64,000 bases of DNA from Aliarcobacter thereius LMG 24486 (GTDB lineage Bacteria; Campylobacterota; Campylobacteria; Campylobacterales; Arcobacteraceae). The translations under genes and the position numbers were made by a program. Below the pieces are notes generated by a model that saw only the letters and a list, made by a program, of their open reading frames with translations, was not told the origin of the DNA and did no database searches. Positions 10,951-19,321 of the stretch are shown piece after piece. Each line of letters opens with the position of its first letter. The stretch's first letter is position 1. Where the stretch lies: NCBI RefSeq assembly GCF_004214815.1, contig NZ_CP035926.1, forward strand, positions 248,001 through 312,000. The letters are read 5' to 3'.

Positions 10951-11181
10951 TTATGCGTTGTTTTCAATGTATGATATAGCATCACCAACAGTTAAGATTT
11001 TTTCAGCTTCTTCATCTGGAATTTCAATATCGAATTTCTCTTCTAAAGCCATAACTAACTCAACAACATCTAGAGAGTCAGCCCCTAAATCTTCAATAAA
11101 TTTTGAATCCTCTTTTACTTCTGCTGGATCACAATCTAGTTGATCTACAACTACTGCTTTTACATCATCAAATAATGCCAT
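10951..11181 (-). CDS. acpP: Acyl carrier protein
   Basis: A 76-residue, strongly acidic acyl carrier protein. The DSL motif is at residues 35-37 ([12 protein letters not shown]), with Ser36 as the site for the 4'-phosphopantetheine arm. It shuttles acyl chains between the Fab enzymes encoded around it. The start ATG is preceded by AAAGGAA. It has its own TATAAT -10 (11212-11217), and the gap to fabG contains hairpins, which fits the need for much more ACP than enzyme. Confidence 0.98.
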   Translation of the reverse strand: MALFDDVKAVVVDQLDCDPAEVKEDSKFIEDLGADSLDVVELVMALEEKFDIEIPDEEAEKILTVGDAISYIENNA

Positions 11182-11211
11182 TTTTAATTCCTTTTTTAAA
11201 ATTGTCCTAAA

Positions 11212-11217
11212 ATTATA
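11212..11217 (-). promoter_or_regulatory. acpP promoter -10 element
   Basis: The minus strand reads GGTATAATTTTAGG about 30 bases before the acpP ATG. It lies downstream of two AT-rich inverted repeats that separate fabG from acpP, which supports independent acpP transcription. Confidence 0.55.
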
Positions 11218-11242
11218 CCAAAAAAGTTTAAAAAAACTTTTA

Positions 11243-11270
11243 AATTAAATAAATATATATTTATTTAATT
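11243..11270. repeat. Perfect 28-bp AT-only palindrome between fabG and acpP
   Basis: Bases 11243-11270 are a perfect palindrome of A and T only, ending 3 bases before the fabG stop. A second smaller inverted repeat (AAAAGTTT with AAACTTTT, about 11222-11241) follows it in the direction of transcription and is rich in U on the minus strand. Together they could partly terminate fabG transcription. The lack of G and C makes the palindrome itself a weak RNA hairpin, so a protein site or chance is also possible. Confidence 0.45.
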
Positions 11271-11273
11271 AGA

Positions 11274-12017
11274 TTATACATATAAACCCCCATTAACTTT
11301 TAATATTTCACCTGTAATATAGCTTGAATGATCACTTAAAAGAAATGCAACTGCATCAGCAATTTCACTTGGATTTCCAAATCTTGAAAGAGGAATATTT
11401 TTTTCATATTCAGCTTTTACTTCATCTTTTAATAAATCAGTCATATCTGTTTTAATAAATCCAGGAGTTACACTATTAAATCTTATATTTCTACTTGCAC
11501 CCTCTTTTGCAAATGATTTTGTCATAGTATTTACTCCACCTTTTGAAGCAGAATAGTTTGTTTGCCCAGGATTTCCCATTTCTCCAACTATAGAAGAGAT
11601 ATTTACCACCGAACCAAATCTTTTTTTACTCATTGTTTTTAAAGATTCTCTACAACCAATAAATGTAGAAACTAAGTTTGCATTAATTACATCTGTAAAA
11701 TCTTCAACACTCATTCTAAGAGCTAGTTTATCTTTTGTAATTCCTGCATTGTTTACTAAATATGATAATTCTCCATCACTATCAACAATAGTTTTTATTG
11801 CATTGATAAATTCTTCTTCATTTGATACATCTGCTTTTATAATTGCAGCAGTTCCACCATTTTTTTCTATATTCTCTTTTAGAGCTTCTGCTTCTTCTAT
11901 TTTACTTCTATAATTAATCCAAACTTTTAAACCATAAGAAGCAAGATTTCTTGCAATTTCTGCACCAATTCCTTTACTTGCACCTGTAATTAATACATTT
12001 TTACCTGTAAATTTCAT
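11274..12017 (-). CDS. fabG: 3-oxoacyl-ACP reductase
   Basis: NADPH-dependent beta-ketoacyl-ACP reductase, 247 residues, a classical short-chain dehydrogenase. The nucleotide-binding motif is TGASKGIG at residues 11-18. NNAG is at 89-92. The catalytic Ser is near 141 (NISSIVG), with Tyr155 and Lys159 in YSASKGG. PGFIKTDMT is typical of FabG. It sits next to acpP and fabF, so it is the fatty-acid enzyme and not a general SDR. Confidence 0.96.
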   Translation of the reverse strand: MKFTGKNVLITGASKGIGAEIARNLASYGLKVWINYRSKIEEAEALKENIEKNGGTAAIIKADVSNEEEFINAIKTIVDSDGELSYLVNNAGITKDKLALRMSVEDFTDVINANLVSTFIGCRESLKTMSKKRFGSVVNISSIVGEMGNPGQTNYSASKGGVNTMTKSFAKEGASRNIRFNSVTPGFIKTDMTDLLKDEVKAEYEKNIPLSRFGNPSEIADAVAFLLSDHSSYITGEILKVNGGLYV

Positions 12018-12072
12018 TTTTATCCTTTATTTTGTTAATTTTATTATATCAATTCTTTAATTTAAATATTTA

Positions 12073-12618
12073 TTATGCTCTATGAAAAATCTTTTCTCTA
12101 AATTTAATTGCAATAAGATAGAATATTGGCATATCCAAAAGAGCTAAGGATACTTTTATTAAATAATCTCCAATTATTAGTTTTAAAATAGTTTCAAAAG
12201 GCATTACAAATGAAAATGCCAATATGAAGAAGATTGAAGTATCAAAAAATTGTCCTATTAGTGTACTTCCATTACTTCTTAGCCACCAAAGATTTATAAA
12301 TTTTCTTTTTAAAAATTTAAATATTCTTACATTTATATATTGTGAAACAACTAAACAAGTAAGCGATGCAAAGGCTATTTGCCAACCAGCAATTAAAATT
12401 GTTGGAATAATTGCAATTAAAACTCCATATTTAATTACATTCAAAACCTCTTTTTTTTCAAAGTTCTCACTTAATATATCAGTTAGTAAAAATGTAAATG
12501 GAAACATAATTGCTCCATAAGTAAGCCATTCATTAATGGGAAATTGAACTGTATAGTTTGCTGTAATTACTAATGATGAAAATATTGTTACATATAAAAT
12601 TAGTTGTTTTTTTGTCAT
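12073..12618 (-). CDS. yhhQ: VUT family queuosine precursor transporter (YhhQ-like)
   Basis: A 181-residue polytopic membrane protein with five to six hydrophobic segments. The features typical of the VUT/DUF165 family are visible: FPFTFLLTDILSE near residues 39-51, a basic loop with LKRKF, and GSTLIGQFFDTSIFF near residues 117-131. The E. coli homologue takes up the queuosine precursors preQ0 and preQ1. It is divergent from a small membrane gene and only loosely attached to fabG (55-base gap). The substrate is inferred from the family. Confidence 0.82.
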   Translation of the reverse strand: MTKKQLILYVTIFSSLVITANYTVQFPINEWLTYGAIMFPFTFLLTDILSENFEKKEVLNVIKYGVLIAIIPTILIAGWQIAFASLTCLVVSQYINVRIFKFLKRKFINLWWLRSNGSTLIGQFFDTSIFFILAFSFVMPFETILKLIIGDYLIKVSLALLDMPIFYLIAIKFREKIFHRA

Positions 12619-12703
12619 TTATTCTCTTTTTTTATTTTTAAGCCTAATATTTTACTATCTCTTATATAAAAATTAGCAAAATCGAAACTTATATAGATTA
12701 AGA

Positions 12704-12709
12704 TATAAT
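12704..12709 (+). promoter_or_regulatory. Promoter -10 for the small membrane protein-rsmE pair
   Basis: AGATATAATCT lies 28 bases before the ATG at 12738, which also has AAGG spaced 6 bases from the start. No -35 box is recognisable. Confidence 0.55.
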
Positions 12710-12737
12710 CTAAAATTAAATAATAAAAAGGTTTTTT

Positions 12738-13142
12738 ATGGAAATTATGCAAAATGCTATTACAGTACACATCTATTCTTTATATGTTTTTCTATTTATA
12801 ATGATGTTTAATCTTTATTCAGTTATTAATAGAAAAAGTTTCATATCTTTAGCCAAAAGATTAAAGTTTATGACTCCAATATATCATTTAAGTAATGCAA
12901 TAGTAATTTATACTGGAACAATTGTTGCTTTTTATTCACATATGTTTAGTCTTAAAATTGCTATTATGATACCAGCTTCAATATTTTTACTTGTGATTGA
13001 AATTAAAAGGTATAAAAAACAAAGAGTTATATTGGTATCACAAACAGAACTTCAAGAAGAGTTTTATAAATATGCAAGTAAAATATATATGATAGAAATT
13101 ACTGTTTTAATATTAATATTTATGCTTTCAAGAGTTCTTTAA
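12738..13142 (+). CDS. Small conserved membrane protein
   Basis: A 134-residue protein I do not recognise with certainty. Four hydrophobic segments can be placed near residues 8-28, 50-68, 70-88 and 112-132. Short basic loops (NRKSF, KRLKFMT, KRYKKQR) would face the cytoplasm. No catalytic motif is visible, though His10 and His51 lie in or near membrane segments. It has a good AAGG ribosome-binding site, and its stop codon is directly followed by the rsmE ATG, so it is expressed as the first gene of that pair. Confidence 0.7.
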   Translation: MEIMQNAITVHIYSLYVFLFIMMFNLYSVINRKSFISLAKRLKFMTPIYHLSNAIVIYTGTIVAFYSHMFSLKIAIMIPASIFLLVIEIKRYKKQRVILVSQTELQEEFYKYASKIYMIEITVLILIFMLSRVL

Positions 13143-13814
13143 ATGCAATATGTTTTTGATAAAAATGCGAAGGATAATACTCTTTTTATAAAAGATGAAA
13201 ATTATAATTACTTAATAAAAGCAAGAAGACATAAGCTTGGAGATAAAATTGCTTTTAGAAACTTAGAAGATAATTTTATCTATATTTACAAGCTTTCAAA
13301 TATAGATAAAAAATCTGCAATTTTAGATTTAGAGTTAGAAGAAGAGAAAATTATTGAAAATGATAAAGAGCTTCATCTTGCTTGGTGTATTATTGATCCA
13401 AAAATAATTTATGAAAATATAACAAGTTTAAATGAACTTGGAGTTTCTAAAATAAGTTTTATATATAGTGATTTTTCACAAAAGAATTTCAAAATAAATT
13501 TTGAAAAGTTAGAAAAAATATTAATTAATTCTTCTTCTCAATGTGGAAGAAGTAGTATTGTTAAAATTGATATATATAAAAATATTGATGAATTTATTAA
13601 AGATTATCCAAAATCATATATTCTTGATTTTTCTAATAATTTAATAGAAAGTAAAAAAGATTTAATTGATAATTTAATTGTTGGTCCTGAAGGTGGATTT
13701 TCAAAAAGAGAAAGAGAACTTTTTAATAAAGATTTAGTACTTGGATTTAAATCAAATTTGGTTTTAAGATCAGAAACTGCAATTATATCTGCAAGTTCAA
13801 AGATAATTATATAA
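13143..13814 (+). CDS. rsmE: 16S rRNA m3U1498 methyltransferase
   Basis: RsmE, 223 residues, a SPOUT-fold enzyme that methylates U1498 of 16S rRNA using SAM. The N-terminal PUA-like domain contains ARRHKLGDKI. The C-terminal knot region has SSSQCGRSS near residues 131-139, VGPEGGFSKRE near 180-190, and LVLRSETAI close to the end. It starts at the base after the upstream stop codon, which implies coupled translation. A strong hairpin terminator follows. Confidence 0.93.
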   Translation: MQYVFDKNAKDNTLFIKDENYNYLIKARRHKLGDKIAFRNLEDNFIYIYKLSNIDKKSAILDLELEEEKIIENDKELHLAWCIIDPKIIYENITSLNELGVSKISFIYSDFSQKNFKINFEKLEKILINSSSQCGRSSIVKIDIYKNIDEFIKDYPKSYILDFSNNLIESKKDLIDNLIVGPEGGFSKRERELFNKDLVLGFKSNLVLRSETAIISASSKIII

Positions 13815-13826
13815 AAAACATATAAA

Positions 13827-13854
13827 AAAAGCTAGAAATTTCTTTCTAGCTTTT
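13827..13854. terminator. Bidirectional intrinsic terminator
   Basis: A perfect 12-bp stem pairs 13827-13838 with 13843-13854 (core GCTAGAAA) around a 4-base loop, with an A-run before it and T-rich sequence in the right arm. It separates convergent rsmE and petC. Confidence 0.85.
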
Positions 13855-13871
13855 GAAAATAGGAGATATTC

Positions 13872-14933
13872 TTAGTGAATATCTCTCCATTTTACACCTT
13901 TCCATAAGAAAGCAATTATTGCAAAAATTATTGCATATACAATAAATCTTGGTCCTAATTCTTCTCTTTCTTGTTTCTTAGTATCACCAATCTCTTCAAG
14001 ATAAGCAATAACTTGTTCTTGAGATTCTTGATTTAAACCAACTCTTGGCATTGCTGTACCTTCAAGTAATTTTTGAGGGTCATTTACAAGTTTACCAATA
14101 TAATCTGGTCCTCTACTGATAATATGTTGAGATAAATCAGGAGGAAGTTTTCCCATATATCTAGCTATATCATCATGATTTGTAAAAGATAACATAGTTT
14201 TATCTTTCATATCAGCATATTGTAAATCATGACATCTTTGACAAGCATTAACATAAACTTCTTTATTTGTCATCTCTTTTGGAGCAATGGCTTCTAAATA
14301 AGCAACCATATCAGCTATTTCTTGAGAACTCATCCATCCATAACCTGGCATTGGGTGAGCAGCTGAACCATCTTCAAATTTATGAGATACTTTTGAAGCA
14401 AGTATAGGATCTTTTATAAATGCTACTAAAAATTCTTTAGTATAAAGTTTACCAGAACTTCCTAAATCAGGTGGAGTAACTCCATATGCAGAGCTTAATG
14501 TAGCATTATCCATAACTTGTGCAAAACCTTTTGATTCAATGCTATGACAAGCTGTACAGTTTGCATTTACTAGCATTTCACCATTTGATACATTACCATT
14601 TGCATTTATAGCTTCTTGATTACTTGCCCAAAATTCATTGATAGTTTTTTCAAAATTTTGAGCTTTTGTTAATTCAGCTTCAGCTGCTTTTACAGCTTTT
14701 TCTAAATTAGATCTATTTTCATCATTTGCTTTTACTAAAGCTTTATTTGCATCATCTAAAGCAATCTGAAGTTTATTAACATTCTCTTTTGAAGTTTGTG
14801 AATCAGCTTCTGCAAAATTAAAATTTGCATTTGACACAGATGGATGCATTTGAGAGTGAGCAAAAGGCTCAACACCCCAATACATTACAAGTGTAAGAAC
14901 TACAACTACTGCTAATATTTTTAATTCTCTCAT
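13872..14933 (-). CDS. petC: Cytochrome bc1 complex, dihaem cytochrome c subunit
   Basis: The cytochrome c subunit, 353 residues, of the quinol-cytochrome c reductase, which passes electrons from the Rieske protein to periplasmic carriers. An N-terminal membrane segment (about residues 5-21) is followed by a charged, Ala/Glu/Lys-rich coiled-coil stretch (about 44-105). Two c-type haem domains follow, with haem sites at Cys126-Cys129-His130 (CTACH) and Cys231-Cys234-His235 (CQRCH). There is a C-terminal anchor near residues 330-348. As I recall, Campylobacterota use such a dihaem protein instead of classical cytochrome c1. It is the last gene of petABC, 3 bases after petB. Confidence 0.93.
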   Translation of the reverse strand: MRELKILAVVVVLTLVMYWGVEPFAHSQMHPSVSNANFNFAEADSQTSKENVNKLQIALDDANKALVKANDENRSNLEKAVKAAEAELTKAQNFEKTINEFWASNQEAINANGNVSNGEMLVNANCTACHSIESKGFAQVMDNATLSSAYGVTPPDLGSSGKLYTKEFLVAFIKDPILASKVSHKFEDGSAAHPMPGYGWMSSQEIADMVAYLEAIAPKEMTNKEVYVNACQRCHDLQYADMKDKTMLSFTNHDDIARYMGKLPPDLSQHIISRGPDYIGKLVNDPQKLLEGTAMPRVGLNQESQEQVIAYLEEIGDTKKQEREELGPRFIVYAIIFAIIAFLWKGVKWRDIH

Positions 14934-14936
14934 CTT

Positions 14937-16181
14937 TTATCCTCTTCTTTCTTGATCTTTTTTCGTAATAAATGGAAGTAGAACAAATAGTAGAATAAAT
15001 GTAATTGCTGCAAAGAATCCTACCCAAGCATTTGTACCTGTTGGAGGAAGTTTTCCCCAGATTGTTAATACAATTAAATCTGCAACTAAAATCCAGAACC
15101 AAATAAAGAAAAATGGTCTTTTGTGTGCTGGAAGAACTTTACTATCTCTATCTAACCAAGGTAAAACAAAGAAAACACCATTTGCAAATGCAAATGCCAT
15201 TAAACCTAAATTAAATGCTGAAATTCCAGCAATATCAAAGAAGAAACCTCTTAAAACTTCATATGACCATAAGAAATACCACTCAGGGTAAATATGAGCT
15301 GGAGTAACCATTGGGTTTGCTGGTTCAAAGTTAATTGGATCCATTGCAAAACTATAATGGAAGAACACTAAATAGAAGTAGAAAATTAAGAAAACTCCAA
15401 GAACTGCTAAATCTTTTGAGATAAATACAGGCCAGAAAGGAATAACTTTTGACTCTTTTTTATTTCCTGAAAGATATTTTTGTGCTTCTGCATCATAATC
15501 AATATCTTCTGAACTTTGGTTATTAACGTGAGGAATTCTTAATGTATAGAAGTGTAATCCAATTAATCCCATAATAACTATTGGTAATAAGAAAACATGA
15601 AGCATAAAGAATCTTGTAAGAGTTGCATCAGCAACGTTAAAATCACCTCTAATCCAAACTACAAGTGCATCACCAATAAAAGGTACTCCACCAAATAAGT
15701 TTGTAATAACCATAGCTGCCCAATAAGACATTTGTCCCCATGGAAGCATATATCCAGAGAAACCAGCTGCAGAGAATGTAACAAATAGTAACATACCAGA
15801 AATCCAAATCATCTCTCTACCTTGCTTATAAGAACCATAATAAATTCCAGTAAGCATATGAATATAGATAATTAAGAAAATAACAGAAGCTGCAACTCCG
15901 TGCATATGTCTAAATAACCAACCAAATGCAACTTCTTGCATAATTGTATAGTTTACAGAATTGAATGCTAAATTAACATCAGGTTTATAGTACATCATTA
16001 AAAATAATCCAGAGATTACTAAAATACCAAATGTTGTAGCAAGAAGAACACCCATAGCCCATAAAAAGTTTATATCTTTTGGAATCCAGTATTCTGTCAT
16101 CATTATTTTATTAAATGCTTTAACATTTAATCTTTGGTCTAACCACTCTCCTACAGAGTTAGCTTTTTCAAATTTTGCCAT
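14937..16181 (-). CDS. petB: Cytochrome b subunit of the bc1 complex
   Basis: Cytochrome b, 414 residues, long enough to hold both the N-terminal haem-binding part and the C-terminal part that is a separate subunit IV in b6f complexes. Membrane segments with haem-ligand histidines are visible (RHMHGVAASVIFLIIYIHM and FMLHVFLLPIVIMGLIGLH). The quinol-site motif PEWYF is in the C-terminal half (HIYPEWYFLWSYEVLRG). It oxidises menaquinol and recycles electrons across the membrane. It sits 10 bases after petA and 3 bases before petC. Confidence 0.97.
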   Translation of the reverse strand: MAKFEKANSVGEWLDQRLNVKAFNKIMMTEYWIPKDINFLWAMGVLLATTFGILVISGLFLMMYYKPDVNLAFNSVNYTIMQEVAFGWLFRHMHGVAASVIFLIIYIHMLTGIYYGSYKQGREMIWISGMLLFVTFSAAGFSGYMLPWGQMSYWAAMVITNLFGGVPFIGDALVVWIRGDFNVADATLTRFFMLHVFLLPIVIMGLIGLHFYTLRIPHVNNQSSEDIDYDAEAQKYLSGNKKESKVIPFWPVFISKDLAVLGVFLIFYFYLVFFHYSFAMDPINFEPANPMVTPAHIYPEWYFLWSYEVLRGFFFDIAGISAFNLGLMAFAFANGVFFVLPWLDRDSKVLPAHKRPFFFIWFWILVADLIVLTIWGKLPPTGTNAWVGFFAAITFILLFVLLPFITKKDQERRG

Positions 16182-16191
16182 TGCTCTTCCT

Positions 16192-16692
16192 TTATGCCAT
16201 CATCGCTTCAGCGATTTGTTTGTATTCTGGTCCTTCGTTTCCTAAAACCAAAGTATTTCCCTCAATTTCAAATGGTGGTAAATCTAAAGGTCTTGGTGGT
16301 GGACCAAAAGTCTGTTTCCCACTTGCATCGAAAACACCACCGTGACATGCACATTTCCATTCAGTTTTTTTCCAAGCTGGAATACAACCTAGGTGAGTAC
16401 ATAATCCAATAGCAACAGTATATCTGTCATTTGCAACAACTAGATCTCTAGCACTATTATCCATATCAGCTGTTTTTTTAAGTACGAAAATTGGTTTTCC
16501 TCTCCATGTAAATGTTTCTGGTTCACCAGCTTTTAAAGCACTTAAATCAACTTTAGTAAATCCACCAGCAAGAACGCTAGGAAGTGGATCCCAAACCTGT
16601 TTCATCCCGTATAAAGATGCGGCTCCTCCAACTGCAGCAACTGCTACAAAAGAGTAACCAATAAAATCTCGTCTATTAGTGTTTTTAGACAT
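16192..16692 (-). CDS. petA: Rieske iron-sulfur subunit of the bc1 complex
   Basis: The Rieske protein, 166 residues. A twin-arginine signal (NRRDFIGY, residues 6-13) precedes a membrane anchor, as expected for a cofactor protein exported folded by Tat. The cluster-binding boxes are CTHLGC (Cys98, His100, Cys103) and CACHGG (Cys114, Cys116, His117). The pocket GPPPRPLDLPP follows. It takes electrons from quinol in PetB and passes them to PetC. It is first in petABC. An FNR/CRP-like dyad lies about 66 bases upstream. Confidence 0.97.
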   Translation of the reverse strand: MSKNTNRRDFIGYSFVAVAAVGGAASLYGMKQVWDPLPSVLAGGFTKVDLSALKAGEPETFTWRGKPIFVLKKTADMDNSARDLVVANDRYTVAIGLCTHLGCIPAWKKTEWKCACHGGVFDASGKQTFGPPPRPLDLPPFEIEGNTLVLGNEGPEYKQIAEAMMA

Positions 16693-16757
16693 ATTTGGCT
16701 TCCTTTTTTTAAAATTAGAATCGAGGTTGATTGTATTGAAATATTACTTAAAGCTTA

Positions 16758-16771
16758 TTGACATATATCAA
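16758..16771. promoter_or_regulatory. FNR/CRP-like dyad upstream of petABC
   Basis: TTGACATATATCAA differs from the FNR consensus TTGAT-N4-ATCAA at one base. It lies in a wider imperfect dyad (16751-16778, with AAGC and GCTT at the ends). Its reverse complement, TTGATATATGTCAA, matches the dyad at 50926-50939 at 13 of 14 positions. The 150-base petA-thrC gap holds nothing else except the thrC terminator palindrome. The position suits control of petA by a Crp/Fnr-family protein. That is inference. Confidence 0.45.
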
Positions 16772-16828
16772 AATGCTTAATGATTGTGGAATAAAAGTAA
16801 CAAGTACTTTAAGAATTAGAAGTAAAAC

Positions 16829-16858
16829 TTATTAGAAAATCTTAAGATTTTCTAATAA
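16829..16858. terminator. thrC terminator palindrome
   Basis: A perfect 30-base palindrome (15-base arms meeting at 16843/16844) spans the last thrC codons and stop. On the minus strand the arm is followed by AAGTTTTACTTC. It is the likely end of the thrC transcript. Confidence 0.6.
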
Positions 16859-18323
16859 AACTAATGATATTTTCTTCGATTTTTTCTCTTTGTATAACTA
16901 AATTATGAATAATTTTTGAGTTAAATAGCTCTTTTATTGTATCAGGTAATTTGGCATTAAATTTAGTAGAAATCTCTTCTAAAGCCTCTTTATCTGTGTA
17001 TTTAGTGCTGTTTTGATTTAAAGCATTTAAAACAGTTGGAGAGAACTTTGTCCATTCAGCTGTTGAATAAATTACAGTGATTAAATCTTTATCTTTTAGC
17101 TCTTTGTATGCTTTGATACAAGTTGCTGTATGTGGATCCATTAAATAACCATTATCTAAAAAATCTTTAATTGTTTGATTACCAAATGAATCATTACTAA
17201 ATGTAGCAGAAAAGTATTTTTGTAGCTCTTTTGTTTCATCTTGACTCATTGTAAAAATATTTTTAGAGTTTAGATCTTCCATCAACTCTTTTGTTCTTTT
17301 TGCTCCAAAAAGATCATAAATAACTCTTTCAATATTTGATGATTTCAAGATATCCATAGCTGGAGATTTTGTTAATTTTAAGTCTTTATCTCTTATATCA
17401 TATATACCAGTTGTTAACCATTCAGTTAAAATATTATTTTCATTTGAGGCAACTAAAAGTTTTTCAACATTTAAGCCCATTTTTTGTGCATAATAAGCAC
17501 CTAAAACATTTCCAAAGTTTCCACTTGGAACTACAAGATATATCTTTTCACCATTTTTAATAGCATTTTGTCTTATAAGCTCTAAATATGACCAAAAGTG
17601 ATATATGATTTGAAAAATAATTCTTCCAAAATTTACACTATTTGCAGCACTTAGTTTAATATTTTCTTTTTCTAACTCTTCTTTAAAACTATTTGAAGAT
17701 AAAAGAGATTTTAGTGCATTTTGTGCATCATCAAAATTTCCTTCGATTCCTAGTACTTTTAAATTTTCTGCTTTTTCACAAACCATTTGAAGTTTTTGAA
17801 CATCACTTGTCCCTCCATCTGGATATAAACATACAACTTGAATATTTTTCTTATTTCTAAAAGTACTTAATGCAGCAGGTCCAGTATCTCCACTTGTTGC
17901 AGCTAGAATCAGATAGTTTTCATTCTTTTTTTGTGCAAGAGAACTTAAAATTGAGCCAAAAGGTTGTAAAGCCATATCTTTAAATGCTCTTGTTGGACCA
18001 TGATATTGCTCATTTACATATAAATCATTTTTTACTTTTACAACTGGGCTTGGATTATTTTTATCATCAAAATTATCATATAAATCTAAAGCTTTTTTTA
18101 TTTCACTATCTTCAATATCAATTTTAAATGCTTTTAAAATATTAAATGCAAGCTCTTTATAACTTTTATCTAGATGATTTTGTATAAAATCTTTTTCTAA
18201 ATTTGGTAAATTTTTTGGTACATAAAGACCACCAAAAGATGCACTAGGATTTAAAATTGCTTCGCTAAAGCTAACTTCATTTGGTTTAATTCCATCATTT
18301 CCTCTTGTTTCAATAAAACTCAT
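16842..18323 (-). CDS. thrC: Threonine synthase
   Basis: PLP-dependent threonine synthase, 493 residues, converts O-phosphohomoserine to threonine. The long N-terminal extension (SFIETRGNDGIKPNEVSFSEAI) and length place it in the larger E. coli/yeast-like class. The PLP lysine is Lys115 in GPTRAFKDMALQ. The phosphate-binding loop SGDTGPAAL is visible, as is VPSGNFGNVLGAYYA. It follows argB by 12 bases, so argB and thrC may be cotranscribed. Confidence 0.96.
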   Translation of the reverse strand: MSFIETRGNDGIKPNEVSFSEAILNPSASFGGLYVPKNLPNLEKDFIQNHLDKSYKELAFNILKAFKIDIEDSEIKKALDLYDNFDDKNNPSPVVKVKNDLYVNEQYHGPTRAFKDMALQPFGSILSSLAQKKNENYLILAATSGDTGPAALSTFRNKKNIQVVCLYPDGGTSDVQKLQMVCEKAENLKVLGIEGNFDDAQNALKSLLSSNSFKEELEKENIKLSAANSVNFGRIIFQIIYHFWSYLELIRQNAIKNGEKIYLVVPSGNFGNVLGAYYAQKMGLNVEKLLVASNENNILTEWLTTGIYDIRDKDLKLTKSPAMDILKSSNIERVIYDLFGAKRTKELMEDLNSKNIFTMSQDETKELQKYFSATFSNDSFGNQTIKDFLDNGYLMDPHTATCIKAYKELKDKDLITVIYSTAEWTKFSPTVLNALNQNSTKYTDKEALEEISTKFNAKLPDTIKELFNSKIIHNLVIQREKIEENIISFIRKS

Positions 18324-18335
18324 ATCTTCTCCTAA

Positions 18336-19235
18336 TTAATCATTTAGTAATTTTTCTATATTTATTCCATTATTTGGATTGTCAACTCTTATAAATTGTG
18401 TACCAATTCCATCACTTGTAAAGAGTTCAAGCAAAATTGAGTGCTCAACTCTTCCATCAATAATATGTGCTTTATTTACACCATTATGAATAGCTTTTAT
18501 GCAAGAATCAACTTTTGGAATCATTCCTCCAGCGATTGTTCCATCTTTTTTATAATCTTCAACACTTTTTTTATCTAAAGTTTGGATTAAATTTTTCTCT
18601 TTATCTAAAACACCAATTGTATCTGTTAAAAATATAACTTTTTGTGCTTTTACTGCACTTGCAATTTCACAAGCTGCTACATCAGCATTTATATTAAATC
18701 CTGGATGATTTGGTTCAAGTGAATCACCAATTGGAGCAATAACAGGAATAAATCCTTCGCCTAAAAGTTTATTAATCATTTCACCATTTACATAATCAAT
18801 TTCACCTGTAAAACCAAATTTACCACCATCTTTTGGACTAGCTTTTATTATTCCACTATCTTTTCCTGAAATACCAATAGCTTTTGCTCCATGATGATTT
18901 AATAAAGAAGCAATGTTTTTATTTATCTCTCCACTTAATACCATTTCAACAACTCTCATACTATCTTTACAAGTTACTCTATAACCATCAACAAAAGAAG
19001 AAGGTATTTCAAGTTTATTTAATAGTTCAGTAATTCTTGCTCCACCACCATGAACAACAATAGGTTTAATACCAAGAAGAGTTAACAAAACAATATCTTG
19101 AGCAAATTTTTCTTTTAAATCATCACTTGTTTGAGCACTTCCACCATATTTTATAACAATAGTTTTTCCATAAAACTTTTTGAAATAAGGTATTGCATCT
19201 ATTAAAGTTTGAACTTTTTTATTAGTTTGTGGCAT
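18336..19235 (-). CDS. argB: Acetylglutamate kinase
   Basis: N-acetylglutamate kinase, 299 residues, phosphorylates N-acetylglutamate in arginine synthesis. The amino-acid kinase fold motifs are KYGGSAQ near residue 29, VVHGGGARITELL near 60 and NINADVAACEIA near 192. GGMIPKV and the C-terminal IDGRVEHSILLELFTSDGIGT are also seen. The N-terminal helix (KVQTLIDAIPYFKKF) is the hexamer-forming type found in arginine-inhibited enzymes, so feedback inhibition is plausible. No other arginine gene is in the window. Confidence 0.97.
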   Translation of the reverse strand: MPQTNKKVQTLIDAIPYFKKFYGKTIVIKYGGSAQTSDDLKEKFAQDIVLLTLLGIKPIVVHGGGARITELLNKLEIPSSFVDGYRVTCKDSMRVVEMVLSGEINKNIASLLNHHGAKAIGISGKDSGIIKASPKDGGKFGFTGEIDYVNGEMINKLLGEGFIPVIAPIGDSLEPNHPGFNINADVAACEIASAVKAQKVIFLTDTIGVLDKEKNLIQTLDKKSVEDYKKDGTIAGGMIPKVDSCIKAIHNGVNKAHIIDGRVEHSILLELFTSDGIGTQFIRVDNPNNGINIEKLLND

Positions 19236-19321
19236 TATTTTCCTTCAAAATACTTTGTAAAAATTAAAGCTTAAATTATAACTAAAAATCTCTTTTAAAA
19301 TGAAATATAGTAAAATCTTAT

